Source: Salinispora pacifica CNR114 (GTDB lineage Bacteria; Actinomycetota; Actinomycetes; Mycobacteriales; Micromonosporaceae). Taken from it: a stretch of DNA of 64,000 nucleotides. Where the stretch lies: NCBI RefSeq assembly GCF_000514775.1, contig NZ_KI911467.1, forward strand, positions 124,001 to 188,000, written 5' to 3'. Positions within the stretch are counted from its first letter, which is position 1, and each line of letters begins with the position of its first letter. The notes under the pieces are model-generated. The model was not told where the DNA came from, ran no database searches, and worked only from the letters and a program-made list of their open reading frames with translations. Shown here piece after piece: positions 35,121 to 43,673 of this stretch. The translations under genes and the position numbers were made by a program.

Positions 35121-35451
35121 GCCCATCCTCCGTGGTCAGGCCGATGTGATCCCAGAGCTGGTCGTCGGTTGGTGTCCACTGCGGATCGGGGTAGATGCAG
35201 TCGACCGGACAGACCAGTACGCACACCGGGCAGCCGGAGCACAGCTCGGGGACGATCACGACGTCGAGTCCCCGATCGAAGATCGCCCCGAACTCGGGCG
35301 GGCAGTTGCGTAGGCAGGTGTCGCACGTGATGCACTCGGATTTCTCGATCCGGCGCGGTGGCTTCTTCCACGCCTCGTTGCGGGTGCGCTGCGTGATCCG
35401 CGCGTCCCGCGCGGCGCCTGCCCGGGCAGCGGCCTCTCGTGTCCACGGCAT
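35095..35451 (-). CDS. 2x[4Fe-4S] ferredoxin
   Basis: A 118-aa ferredoxin with two cluster motifs, CITCDTCLRNCP and CSGCPVCVLVCP, flanked by a basic N-terminus (residues 1-38) and an acidic C-terminus. It should donate electrons to an oxygenase or reductase in the cytoplasm. The gene lies between the DUF3050 gene and the 627-aa unknown and overlaps the latter by 26 bases, so one of these is the likely partner. Ferredoxins accompany the hydrazine genes of kinamycin-type clusters, from memory. Confidence 0.9.
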   Translation of the reverse strand: MPWTREAAARAGAARDARITQRTRNEAWKKPPRRIEKSECITCDTCLRNCPPEFGAIFDRGLDVVIVPELCSGCPVCVLVCPVDCIYPDPQWTPTDDQLWDHIGLTTEDGHDTASRAG

Positions 35452-35519
35452 CCTGCTCACCTCCTGCTGGGGCGCTCCGGGCCGACTCAGCAGCGGCCCG
35501 GAGCGACGTTCCCCCTCGG

Positions 35520-36314
35520 TCAATTGGCGGACCGCCGGAGCTGCGCGGAGATGCCGTCCCACAGCTGGGTCCGCGCGGCCAAGGCGGTATTAACGGTCTC
35601 CTTGCACTGCTCCCACCGGTCTTTGTCGTCCCCGCACAGATCGGCGAGCATCTGCATCGCCATCGGCGTGTGCTCCTCGCTGTCCACCTGAATGTGCCGC
35701 CGGAGGTAGTCGACGAAGGTGGAGAGCACGCCGACCCCGGCGTTGAGCGCGGCGACCTGGTCGAACATCGCCGGGATCAGGTCCTCCCGGCCGAACGCGA
35801 ACGCCGCGGCCTGGCAGTGCACCGGGGCGTGCTCGATGAACCGCCAGGTGGTGCCGATGAACTCGGCCGCGGGGCCGGGGACGCCGGCCCTGGTGATCGC
35901 CGCGGGGACCGGCACCCCGGCGCGCAGCAGGCTGATGAAGGAGTCGATGCCGCGGGTGTCGGCGCCGGCCTGGCGCATGCCGTCCACATACAGCTCGAAG
36001 TGGCTGATGAAACCGTCGCCCAGCTCGTCGCTCTCCTCGACCAGGGTGATGTCGTTGATCAGCCGGCTGCTGCTGCGTTGCCCGGATGGCACCCAGGGCA
36101 CCTCGACGCAGGTGAGCTGCCGCTGCAGCGACTTGAGTAGGGACATGAAGTCCCAGACCGCGTAGACGTGGTGCTCCATGAAGATGACCACCGCGTCGAC
36201 ACTGTCCAGTTGCCCGTACACCGGGTGGCCAAGCACCTTCTGCCGGGCTGGCTCGATGGTGTCCTTGAGCATGTCGATGGCCGGAGTCGATTCGCCCCAG
36301 TCGTACCGTGACAT
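35520..36314 (-). CDS. DUF3050 protein (haem-oxygenase-like fold, possible di-iron oxygenase)
   Basis: A 264-aa all-helical protein matching DUF3050: HPVYGQLDSVDAVVIFMEHH, then VYAVWDFMSLLKSLQRQLTC, then VPWVPSG, EESDE and SHFELYVDGMRQAGADT. The family falls in the haem-oxygenase-like di-iron oxidase (HDO) superfamily. Glu/His residues placed like metal ligands are FMEHH, EESDE, SHFE and HIQVDSEEH. Related HDO enzymes oxidise or couple nitrogen (for example SznF). In a hydrazine cassette it is a strong candidate for N-oxidation or N-N bond formation, but this is inference. GAGGAAAGG precedes the ATG. It sits 49 bases after the glutamine synthetase-like gene. Confidence 0.85.
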   Translation of the reverse strand: MSRYDWGESTPAIDMLKDTIEPARQKVLGHPVYGQLDSVDAVVIFMEHHVYAVWDFMSLLKSLQRQLTCVEVPWVPSGQRSSSRLINDITLVEESDELGDGFISHFELYVDGMRQAGADTRGIDSFISLLRAGVPVPAAITRAGVPGPAAEFIGTTWRFIEHAPVHCQAAAFAFGREDLIPAMFDQVAALNAGVGVLSTFVDYLRRHIQVDSEEHTPMAMQMLADLCGDDKDRWEQCKETVNTALAARTQLWDGISAQLRRSAN

Positions 36315-36363
36315 CGCCTTTCCTCTCGTCTCGCCCTACGGTCCGGCCCACCGGGCCGGGTGG

Positions 36364-37866
36364 TCAGAAGACCCCGAAGTACTCGCGGTGCTCCCACTCG
36401 GTGACGGAGTCGGTCGCCGGATGCTCTGTTGCGCACCAGGCGCGGAACCGGGACGCCTCACTCTCCTTGAGCTTGCGCAGGCAGTTCTTCAGTGGCGCGC
36501 CGAGTAGCTCCTCCGCCCGGGTGCTCTCGCCGAACGCGGCAAGTGCCGCGTCAAAGGAATCCGGTAGCGCCGGGGCCGGCGTACCAGCCGGGGCGGCGTC
36601 CCCCGAGTCCAGCCCGGCCAGGCCCGCGTGCAACTGCGCCGCGATGACCAGGTACGGGTTCGCGCACGGTTCCCCGATCCGGTTTTCGACGTGGGTGGCG
36701 CTGCCGGCGTTGAACACCCGGACCATGGCGCTGCGGTCCTCCTCGCGCCAGTCGGCGGAGGTGGGGGAGAGCGGGAACCGCGGCGACAGCCGGTGGTAGC
36801 CGTTGATGGTCGGGACGGACAGGAGGCAGAACTCGCGGGCGTGGGCCAGCAGCCCCCGCACGTAGGCCGCACCCGCGGCGGAGAGCGGGCCCGAGGTGCC
36901 CTCGTCCGGCGCGAACAGGTTGCGGTTCGTCGTGGTGTCGACGACCGACTGATGCAGGTGCCAGCCGCTCGGGTCGAACCCTTCCAGCCCGGGGAGGGTC
37001 ATGAACGACGCGTGGTAGCCGCGGCGCCGGCACTCCTGCTTGACCTGGGTCCGGAACAGCAGCATGGCGTCCGCCGCCGCCAGCGCCAGCATCGGGTCGA
37101 AGGTGGTCTCCAACTGCCCCGGCCCGGACTCGTGTTCGATGGTGCGCAACGGCAGGCCGAGTGCCATGAGCATGGCCGCCAGGGGGTCGGCGAGGTCGGC
37201 TACGGCGTCGTAGTAGCTGTCCAGGTTGAACTGGTATCCGGCGTTCATCGCCGCCACCGCCGGGGCGGCCCCCTGCCGGCCGAACCCGTTGCCCGCGTTA
37301 CCCACCGGCCCGGCGACCAGGCGAGTCAGGTACCACTCGACCTCAAGTCCAATGACGGGGGCCAGGTCGCGTTCGGCGTAGCGGGCACAGACCCGGCGCA
37401 GGAGGTGACGGGTCGCCAGCGGGTGCGGCGAGCCGTCCCGGAGGTACTCGTCGCCGACCACCCACGCGGTCCGTCGTTGCCCGCGGGGCAGCACCTGGAA
37501 CGTGCGTGGATCCGGGACCAGGACGAAGTCGCCGGCGCCGAGCAGTTCCGCCACCCCGACGCCGGGGTCGGTGCGGAAGTCCACGGCGACGGCGTGCCCG
37601 GTGTCGAAGAGGAACGGCCCGGGGCTGAAGTCCAGACCGTTGCGCAGCACGGTACGGAAGACGTGCGCCGGCACGGTTTTGGAGCGGGCCAACCCGTGCG
37701 GATCACTGAAGACGACCCGGACCAGGTCGACCTCGTCGAGCGCCGCCTCGACCTTCTCGGCGGCGGCGACCTGTTCGTCGTTCCAGCGGCCGAACTCGGC
37801 CACGAACGAGGGCCGCCCGACGCCGCTGTTGATGTCGGGCACAGACCAGGTCCTGGACATCGTCAT
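36364..37866 (-). CDS. Glutamine synthetase-like ligase (glutamylhydrazine synthetase, KinL/FzmN type)
   Basis: A 500-aa GlnA-fold enzyme. Metal and substrate motifs are kept: LEVEWYL, EHESGPGQLETTF, SGWHLHQS and ENRIGEPCANPYL. It lacks the adenylylation-loop features of housekeeping GlnA. KinL and FzmN, its counterparts in kinamycin and fosfazinomycin, join hydrazine to the gamma-carboxyl of glutamate with ATP. The ATG at 37866 has AAGGAGAG and overlaps the amidase stop as ATGA, so amidase, this gene, DUF3050, ferredoxin and the unknown protein form one minus-strand operon. Confidence 0.88.
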   Translation of the reverse strand: MTMSRTWSVPDINSGVGRPSFVAEFGRWNDEQVAAAEKVEAALDEVDLVRVVFSDPHGLARSKTVPAHVFRTVLRNGLDFSPGPFLFDTGHAVAVDFRTDPGVGVAELLGAGDFVLVPDPRTFQVLPRGQRRTAWVVGDEYLRDGSPHPLATRHLLRRVCARYAERDLAPVIGLEVEWYLTRLVAGPVGNAGNGFGRQGAAPAVAAMNAGYQFNLDSYYDAVADLADPLAAMLMALGLPLRTIEHESGPGQLETTFDPMLALAAADAMLLFRTQVKQECRRRGYHASFMTLPGLEGFDPSGWHLHQSVVDTTTNRNLFAPDEGTSGPLSAAGAAYVRGLLAHAREFCLLSVPTINGYHRLSPRFPLSPTSADWREEDRSAMVRVFNAGSATHVENRIGEPCANPYLVIAAQLHAGLAGLDSGDAAPAGTPAPALPDSFDAALAAFGESTRAEELLGAPLKNCLRKLKESEASRFRAWCATEHPATDSVTEWEHREYFGVF

Positions 37867-39170
37867 CGCTCTCCTTGGAAGTCGCCGCCCGGCCGTGACG
37901 TCGGGCGGGCCAGCTCCGCTTCCAGCCGGGTGGCTGCCCGGAGCACCAACTCGTCGTCGCCGACCCGACCCACGAGCTGAACTCCCACCGGGAGCCCGTG
38001 GGGCGTCACCCCGGCGGGCAGGGACAGGGCCGGCTGGCCGGTGAGGTTGAACGGGTAGGTGGCGGGTGACCACGCGAGCCACCGCAGACCGTCCGGGGCG
38101 GTGGTGGTGGGCGGGGCGACGGCGTCAGCGGCGAAGGGCGTGATCGGGACGGTCGCCATCGCCAGCAGGTCGTAGCGCTGCATCACGTGGTGCAGCCGGG
38201 CCCGCAGGGCCAGCCGGGTCTCTTCGGCGCGGAGGACGGCGGCGCCGGTGAGCGTGCGCCCGTACCGGATGAGCGCGAGCCGGCCCGGGTCGCAGAGCCG
38301 CTCCTCCTCTGGAGTCGCGGCAGCGGCCTCGGCGGCGGCGAGAAGGTCCACGAGCGCGCCGTAGGGATCGGTGAACGGCACCGCGATGCGCTCGACCCGG
38401 TGTCCCAGTCGGGCCAGTACCGGTTCCACCATGCCCGTGACCGCACGGACCTCATCGGTTGTCCCAGGGAACTCGAGCCAGCCGATCCGTAGCGCGGCCG
38501 GAGCGGTCGGTGGCGCGATCGCTCGCGCCACCGAGTCCGGGTCCTGGTGGTCCGGACCGACCAGCACCGCCATCAGGGCGGTGATGTCGGCGACCTCGCG
38601 TGCCAGCGGCCCCAGGTGAGACAGGCGCTCGGCGCCGGGTGGCACGTAGGGGACCCGGCCGAAGGAGGGCTTGAACCCGACCACGCCGCAGAACGCCGCG
38701 GGGATGCGGATCGATCCAGCCCCGTCGGTCCCGATCGCCGCGGTGCTCAGCCCGGCTGCCACCGCGGCGGCCGAGCCGCCGCTCGACCCGCCGGCGGTCC
38801 GCTCCGGTGCCCACGGGTTGCGGGTCGGGCTGGCGACCCGGCTCACCGTGCTGGCGCTCCACCCGTGTTCCGAGGTCGCGGTCTTGCCCACCAGGATGGC
38901 GCCCGCCGCCCGTAGGCGGGCCACCGCCGGTGTGTCCACCGCCGGGCGGCGGTTCGGCACCAGTGACCCGCGTCGGGTGGGCAGGTCCCGGGTCTGGATG
39001 AGGTCCTTGATCGCGATCGGGACTCCGAGTAGCGGCCGGTCTCGGAAGGCGGCCGCACCGAGAGTGGCGAGAAGCTGGTCGGCCGAGTCCGCCTCGTCGC
39101 GGGCGCGGTCGTCGGCGACCGCGACGAACGCCCCGAGCGTCGGGTCGGTCTCCCGGATCGCCGTGAGCAC
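37863..39170 (-). CDS. Amidase-signature hydrolase (KinK/FzmO type)
   Basis: About 435 aa, amidase-signature family. The catalytic lysine is in PIAIKDLIQT, the glycine-serine loop is TAGGSSGGSAAAVA, and the nucleophile loop is GTDGAGSIRIPAAFC, so the Ser-cisSer-Lys triad is complete. In fosfazinomycin/kinamycin cassettes an amidase of this type handles acyl- or glutamyl-hydrazine intermediates. The start is uncertain: GTG 39170 is used here, but family similarity (TVAEHLGNVLTAI) extends at least 12 residues upstream, where only CTG or a distant GTG is available. First gene of the operon running to the 627-aa unknown. Confidence 0.82.
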   Translation of the reverse strand: MLTAIRETDPTLGAFVAVADDRARDEADSADQLLATLGAAAFRDRPLLGVPIAIKDLIQTRDLPTRRGSLVPNRRPAVDTPAVARLRAAGAILVGKTATSEHGWSASTVSRVASPTRNPWAPERTAGGSSGGSAAAVAAGLSTAAIGTDGAGSIRIPAAFCGVVGFKPSFGRVPYVPPGAERLSHLGPLAREVADITALMAVLVGPDHQDPDSVARAIAPPTAPAALRIGWLEFPGTTDEVRAVTGMVEPVLARLGHRVERIAVPFTDPYGALVDLLAAAEAAAATPEEERLCDPGRLALIRYGRTLTGAAVLRAEETRLALRARLHHVMQRYDLLAMATVPITPFAADAVAPPTTTAPDGLRWLAWSPATYPFNLTGQPALSLPAGVTPHGLPVGVQLVGRVGDDELVLRAATRLEAELARPTSRPGGDFQGER

Positions 39171-39521
39171 GTTCCCGAGATGCTCGGCAACTGTCGAACC
39201 ACCGGTGAGAAACAGTTGTCTCGTCTCCCGGACAGACCGGCAAACCGGGGTTCGAATAGCGGGAAGCGTTAATGCGGACACCACCCCAATAAAGGCCTTC
39301 GTCGCTCGTTGGGCAAGTGTTTGGGAAGGGTGCGGTGGTCCGGATGGCAACTCCGAAGAAAGACCTCCGGTGCTCCTCGGATCCGCCTCGTTCAACTGAG
39401 GAGAAACTACGAAAACCCGGAAGGCACGTGCGGATAAGTTTTGGATCAGTGCTGTACTCTGCGCCGGAAGAATCGCTACTCTGCGGCTCGTGGGTTCGGT
39501 TCTCGTTAGGGGTTCATGGTC
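39171..39521. promoter_or_regulatory. 351-base divergent promoter region of the hydrazine cassette
   Basis: No separate gene is seen. It holds the promoters of the amidase operon (minus) and of the lyase-acetyltransferase pair (plus). A weak StrR-like palindrome GTTCCCGAG, N11, CTGTCGAAC lies at 39171-39199, directly at the assumed amidase start, and a single half-site GTTCAACTG lies at 39390-39398. The amidase N-terminus may extend into this region. Confidence 0.4.
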
Positions 39522-40808
39522 ATGATTTCTCGTTATTCTCTGCCGGAGATGGCCGACCTCTGGTCGGACGAGGCACGCTATGCCACCTGGTCGAGGGTGG
39601 AAGTCCTCGCGACCCAGGCGCAGGCGCTGCTGGGCCGGGTCCCCGAGCCGGCCCTGGCCGACATCCAACAAGCCCGGGTGCCGTCGGTGGCGCGGGTGGC
39701 CGAGTACGAGCGCCAGCGGGACCACGAGATTCTCGCCTTCCTCGCGGCCTTCTGCGAGGACATCCCTGCCGACTCGGCCCGCTGGGTCCACCTCGGCATG
39801 ACCAGTTACGACCTGGTGGACACCGCGCTGGGGGCCACCCTTGCCCACGCCTGTGACGTGTTGCTCGCGGCGGTGGTGCGGCTGCGCGGGGTGCTGGTGG
39901 ATCAGGCGCTCGCGCACTGGGAGACGGTCTGTATCGGCCGTACCCACGGCATGCACGCCGAGCCCACTACGCTCGGGCACAAGCTCGCGGGCTTCGCCTT
40001 CGCGCTGGACCGGTCCGTGCGGCGGCTACGAGCGGCGCGTGCCGAGGTCGCGGTTGGCACGATCTCCGGATCGGTCGGGACCTACGCGCTCATTGATCCC
40101 TTCGTCGAGGAGCACGTCTGCGCCGAGCTTGGCCTTGCGGTGGAGCCCGCGCCGTCCCAGGTCGTGGCCCGGGATCGACACGCGCAGCTGCTGCACGCCA
40201 TCGCCACGCTCGGCGCCTGCGTGGAGCAGGTCGCCACCGAGGTCCGACTGCTCTCGCGCAGCGAGGTTCGCGAGGTGGAGGAGCGCCGTACGGTCGGTTA
40301 CCAGGGCTCCAGTGCCATGCCGCACAAGCGGAATCCGACCACCAGTGAACGTCTGGTGGGGCTGGCCCGGCTGCTCCGCGGATACGCGGGTACGACGGTG
40401 GAGAACGTGGCGCTCTGGCACGAGCGGGATCTGTCCCACTCCGCCGTGGAGCGGGTGGTCCTGCCCGACGCGATGATCGTCGCGCACTTCCAGGCGAGCC
40501 GGGCCGCGGACCTGGTGGCGGGGATGGAGGTCTTCCCGGACCGGATGCGGGCCACGGTCGACGGGAACGGCGGCGTGGTCTACAGCTCCGCAGTCCTGGC
40601 CGACCTGCTGGCGGGCGGCACCGAGCGGGAACGCGCCTACCGGTCGGTGCAGGCCGCCGCGAACGGCGCCGCCGCCGGCGACGGAGATTTCGCTACTCTG
40701 CTGCGAGCCGATGGCATCGATGTCGCACCGCTGCGCCCGGAGCGTTTCCTGGTCCACCACAACGTCATTCGCAAGCGATTGGAAAACCTCCGTGACCTGG
40801 CACATTGA
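39522..40808 (+). CDS. Adenylosuccinate lyase-like enzyme (hydrazinosuccinate lyase, KinM/FzmR type)
   Basis: A 428-aa member of the fumarase/aspartase superfamily. The three conserved regions are GMTSYDLVDTALG, GRTHGMHAEP and the signature GSSAMPHKRNP. FzmR and KinM of this family release hydrazine and fumarate from hydrazinosuccinate. CreD-type nitrosuccinate lyases are an alternative, but no CreE-like partner is seen. ATG 39522 is preferred over 39516 because AGGGG lies 9 bases before it. Divergent from the amidase operon and overlapping the acetyltransferase by 17 bases. Confidence 0.88.
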   Translation: MISRYSLPEMADLWSDEARYATWSRVEVLATQAQALLGRVPEPALADIQQARVPSVARVAEYERQRDHEILAFLAAFCEDIPADSARWVHLGMTSYDLVDTALGATLAHACDVLLAAVVRLRGVLVDQALAHWETVCIGRTHGMHAEPTTLGHKLAGFAFALDRSVRRLRAARAEVAVGTISGSVGTYALIDPFVEEHVCAELGLAVEPAPSQVVARDRHAQLLHAIATLGACVEQVATEVRLLSRSEVREVEERRTVGYQGSSAMPHKRNPTTSERLVGLARLLRGYAGTTVENVALWHERDLSHSAVERVVLPDAMIVAHFQASRAADLVAGMEVFPDRMRATVDGNGGVVYSSAVLADLLAGGTERERAYRSVQAAANGAAAGDGDFATLLRADGIDVAPLRPERFLVHHNVIRKRLENLRDLAH

Positions 40809-41193
40809 ACGCGAGAACGGCGTCGACCTCGACCTCGGTGCGGTCCGGGCGCTATACCGGTCGTCGGGGCTCGGTGCGCGGCGGCCGATCGCGGAGGCCG
40901 GCCGACTGGCCGCGATGGTGCGAAACGCGAACCTGGTGCTGACCTGTCGGGTCGGGGGTGAGCTGGTGGGAATCGCGCGGAGCATTTCCGACTTCTCCTA
41001 TGTGACGTACCTCTCCGACATCGCCGTGGACCGGGCGTACCAGCGGTCTGGTATCGGCAAGGCCCTCATCGCGGCGACCCAGCAGGAGGCGCCGCTGGCG
41101 AAGATCGTGTTGCTGTCGGCGCCGGCCGCCGCCGACTACTACCCACACATCGGCTTCACCCAGCACAACTCGGCCTGGGTGCGTAACCCGTAG
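40792..41193 (+). CDS. GNAT acetyltransferase (hydrazine N-acetyltransferase, KinN/FzmQ type)
   Basis: A 133-aa GCN5-related N-acetyltransferase. The acetyl-CoA motif is YQRSGIGKALIAAT, with the family end HIGFTQHNSAWV. The counterparts KinN and FzmQ acetylate hydrazine. The GTG at 40792 sits inside the end of the lyase gene with GGAAAA before it, so the two proteins are coupled, which fits immediate capture of toxic hydrazine. No clear terminator separates it from the convergent leu-like operon. Confidence 0.85.
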   Translation: MTWHIERENGVDLDLGAVRALYRSSGLGARRPIAEAGRLAAMVRNANLVLTCRVGGELVGIARSISDFSYVTYLSDIAVDRAYQRSGIGKALIAATQQEAPLAKIVLLSAPAAADYYPHIGFTQHNSAWVRNP

Positions 41194-41323
41194 CGGGCAT
41201 CGGTAACCGGCGACGAGCGGTGGTGGACCGCCCACGTGGTGCCCGGTGTGCGCGGCGCCTGGATGAGTAAGTTCCGATGCCGGGGGTCGATGTCTGGGTA
41301 TACGAGGCCCGCCTCGTAGGGGA

Positions 41324-42526
41324 TCAGGCTGTCACCGAGCCGGAACGGTGACCGGCGGAGCGGAGGAACCCACCGATCCGATCCAACGCAACGGCCGTCG
41401 TCTCCTCGTCACGGACCAGGCAGACGCGCAGCCACCGCTCCCCGTCGGTCGGGTCGTCGAAGAATGCGGTGCCCGGTGCGGTGAGCACGCCGGCCTCGCG
41501 CACCAGCCGCTCGGCCAGCCGCGACGAGGACCATCTCAGCGGCGCCGTGTCGGCGAGGAGGAACCAGCCACCCTCTGGCACGGTCACTCCGAAGCCCAGC
41601 CGCGCGAGTCCGGAGGCGAGCTGATCCCGCCGCCGGACGAGCCGGTTGTGCAGCGCGGCCGCGTCGACCCCGCGCAGCTGCGCCAGGCCGGCGGCCGCGC
41701 CGTGCTGAAGCGGGGTCGCGGCGCCCAGGGTGAGGTGCTCGTGCGCCCTGCGGAGCCCGTGCGTGAGTTCCTCCTCGGCCACGCAGTAGCCGAGCCGCCA
41801 CCCCGAGATCCGCAGCGACTTGGAGAGGCTGCCCACAAGCACCGTGCGCGGTCGGCCGTCCGGCAGGTCCCACGGGCTGAGCGGCCCGTCACCGTCGAAG
41901 ACGAAGCTGTCGTACGTCTCGTCGGTGATGCACACCAGTCCGTACTCCGCGCACACCGCCCGCACCGCCTCGACCTCCGCACGCCCGAAGACCCGGCCGG
42001 TCGGGTTGTGTGGCGTGTTGAGAAGGACCGCTCGCGTCCGGGTCGTGACCGCCCTCCGCAGCACCGCCGGGTCGAGCCGCCAACTGCCCGGCGTCAGCGG
42101 GACGTACCGTGGCACCGCGCCGCAGAGCGCGACCGCACCGGGATAGATCTCGAAGAAGGGCTCGACCATCAGCACCTCGTCGCCCGGATCGGTCACGGCG
42201 AGCAGGGCGGCAAGTACGCCCTCGGCCGAGCCACTCGTCACGGTCACGTGTCGCTGCGGATCCACGCTGGCCCCGCGGGTCCGGGCCAGTTCCGCCGCGA
42301 TCTGCGCCCGCAACTCGTCGAGCCCGGCAGCCGGGGTGTACTGGTTGCGGCCGCCGCGCAGGGCGAGGACCGCTCCGTCCACGGCCGGTGCCGGTGGGGC
42401 GTCCGGCGGCACGCCGAGCGCCAGGTCGACGGCGCCGGACGCGGCGGCCAGCGGCAGCAGTCCGGCCAGCGCCAGGGGGCGGATGCCGGCCACCCTGCGC
42501 GCGACCCGCACCGGGAATGTGCTCAT
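41324..42526 (-). CDS. Fold-type I PLP aminotransferase (class I/II)
   Basis: A 400-aa aminotransferase of the aspartate/kynurenine-aminotransferase superfamily. Visible motifs are DLALGVPPDAPP, the PLP-phosphate loop TSGSAEGVLAAL, NTPHNPTG, the lysine-bearing SLSKSLRISGWRLGY and the C-terminal LRVCLVRD. The lysine is intact, so it should be active. Last gene of the leu-like operon, coupled by ATGA to the methyltransferase. It would aminate the 2-oxo acid made by the LeuABCD-like enzymes, yielding an unusual amino acid. The substrate is unknown, and a paralogue without active site lies in the same operon (44696-45172). Confidence 0.85.
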   Translation of the reverse strand: MSTFPVRVARRVAGIRPLALAGLLPLAAASGAVDLALGVPPDAPPAPAVDGAVLALRGGRNQYTPAAGLDELRAQIAAELARTRGASVDPQRHVTVTSGSAEGVLAALLAVTDPGDEVLMVEPFFEIYPGAVALCGAVPRYVPLTPGSWRLDPAVLRRAVTTRTRAVLLNTPHNPTGRVFGRAEVEAVRAVCAEYGLVCITDETYDSFVFDGDGPLSPWDLPDGRPRTVLVGSLSKSLRISGWRLGYCVAEEELTHGLRRAHEHLTLGAATPLQHGAAAGLAQLRGVDAAALHNRLVRRRDQLASGLARLGFGVTVPEGGWFLLADTAPLRWSSSRLAERLVREAGVLTAPGTAFFDDPTDGERWLRVCLVRDEETTAVALDRIGGFLRSAGHRSGSVTA

Positions 42527-43650
42527 CGAGCCGGCCCGGCGGTGACCTCGTAGAACGCGAAGCGGAACGCCACCCGCGGCTGGGTGTAGATCCGTCGGCA
42601 GGTCAGTCCGGCCCGGGCGAGGACGTCGAGCCACGGCTCGCGCGGTTGCGGAAAGCCCTGCTTGGTCAGCGCGTGCAGCAGGAAGTAGTCGCCGTCCTCG
42701 GCGTCGATCCGCAGCTCCGGCTCGGCCAGCAGGAAGACCCGGCCGAGCTTGGCCGACAGCCAGCCCCGGTAGCGGGCCAGCAACGCGACGACCGCGTCCT
42801 CGCCGTCGCGGAACTGCTCGTGCAGCGCACCAACGGCGAGCATGAAGTCGCACGACGCCGCGTTCTCGGGCCATGTGTCCGGCGCGAACGCGTCGCCCAC
42901 GACAAACTCGAGCCGGTCGCCGAGCCCGCGCTCCGCGACCCGGCGGCGGGCCAGCTCGACGGCCTCGGGCGCGATGTCGAGACCGACCGCCCGCAGCGAG
43001 GCGTCCCGCGCGGCCATGTGTAGCAGCAGCCCGCCCGTGCCGCAGCCGAGTTCCAGCACGGAGGTGGCTCCGCGTTCGGCCATCAGCCGGCTCAGCAGTC
43101 CGGCGCAGAAACTGACGGTCATCGGCTCGCAGCGGCGGCCCAGCGCCTCGGCGTCGCGGGTCACGTCCGTGCCGTAGTCGAGCTGGCCGGTCAGTAACCC
43201 GTCGAGGCGTCCCAGGACGGGCGCGTACGCCTCGGCGTAGAACCCCAGCAGCCCCATCGACACCTCGTCGAAGAGGTCCGCGCCACGGGCCGTGAGCCGC
43301 CAGGAGCCACCGGCCGGCGTGCGGGACGACACCTCGGCACCCGCCCATTCGACGTCGCGTGCTTCGACGATGCCTCGTACCGCGAGGTGGCGCAGCGTGT
43401 TGCGAACCAGCTCGACGGATCCGCCGTCGGGCATGAGCCGGACGAGCTCGGTCCACTCGGTCGCCGAGAGGCGCGACGCAATGCCGGCCTTCGCGACTCC
43501 CAGCAGGACAGTGGCTAACACGTAGCTCTCGGCCAGTTCGCCGGCGCCGCCGCGCTCGACCCCCGCCCACACGTCCTGGACCACCGGGTCCTCGACCACG
43601 ACCTGCTCCGCCTGGCTCAGGGCCGGCTCGATCACCTCTTGGTCCGCCAT
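42523..43650 (-). CDS. SAM-dependent methyltransferase (class I)
   Basis: A 375-aa methyltransferase with an N-terminal helical/winged-helix region (residues 1-150) and a Rossmann domain. The SAM loop is VLELGCGTGGLLLHMA, followed by AVGLDIAPEAVELA and a glycine-alanine-rich VGALHEQFRDG. Given its place between the dehydrogenase and aminotransferase it could C-methylate an enolisable 2-oxo acid, as some natural-product enzymes do; this is inferred only. AGGGAG precedes the ATG at 43650. A start at ATG 43677 would overlap the dehydrogenase stop as ATGA and is also possible. Confidence 0.82.
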   Translation of the reverse strand: MADQEVIEPALSQAEQVVVEDPVVQDVWAGVERGGAGELAESYVLATVLLGVAKAGIASRLSATEWTELVRLMPDGGSVELVRNTLRHLAVRGIVEARDVEWAGAEVSSRTPAGGSWRLTARGADLFDEVSMGLLGFYAEAYAPVLGRLDGLLTGQLDYGTDVTRDAEALGRRCEPMTVSFCAGLLSRLMAERGATSVLELGCGTGGLLLHMAARDASLRAVGLDIAPEAVELARRRVAERGLGDRLEFVVGDAFAPDTWPENAASCDFMLAVGALHEQFRDGEDAVVALLARYRGWLSAKLGRVFLLAEPELRIDAEDGDYFLLHALTKQGFPQPREPWLDVLARAGLTCRRIYTQPRVAFRFAFYEVTAGPAR

Positions 43651-43673
43651 GCCGACATCTCCCTTCATGTACT

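Noticed and set aside
39390..39398. GTTCAACTG as a further StrR operator
   Set aside because: Only one half-site; no GAAC-type partner at 11-12 bases on either side. The candidate at 39171-39199 is kept as weak because it abuts or overlaps the amidase coding start.
39171..39980. Upstream extension of the amidase to a 705-aa protein
   Set aside because: The added residues have no family similarity beyond about 15 positions and would cross the divergent promoter of the lyase gene.
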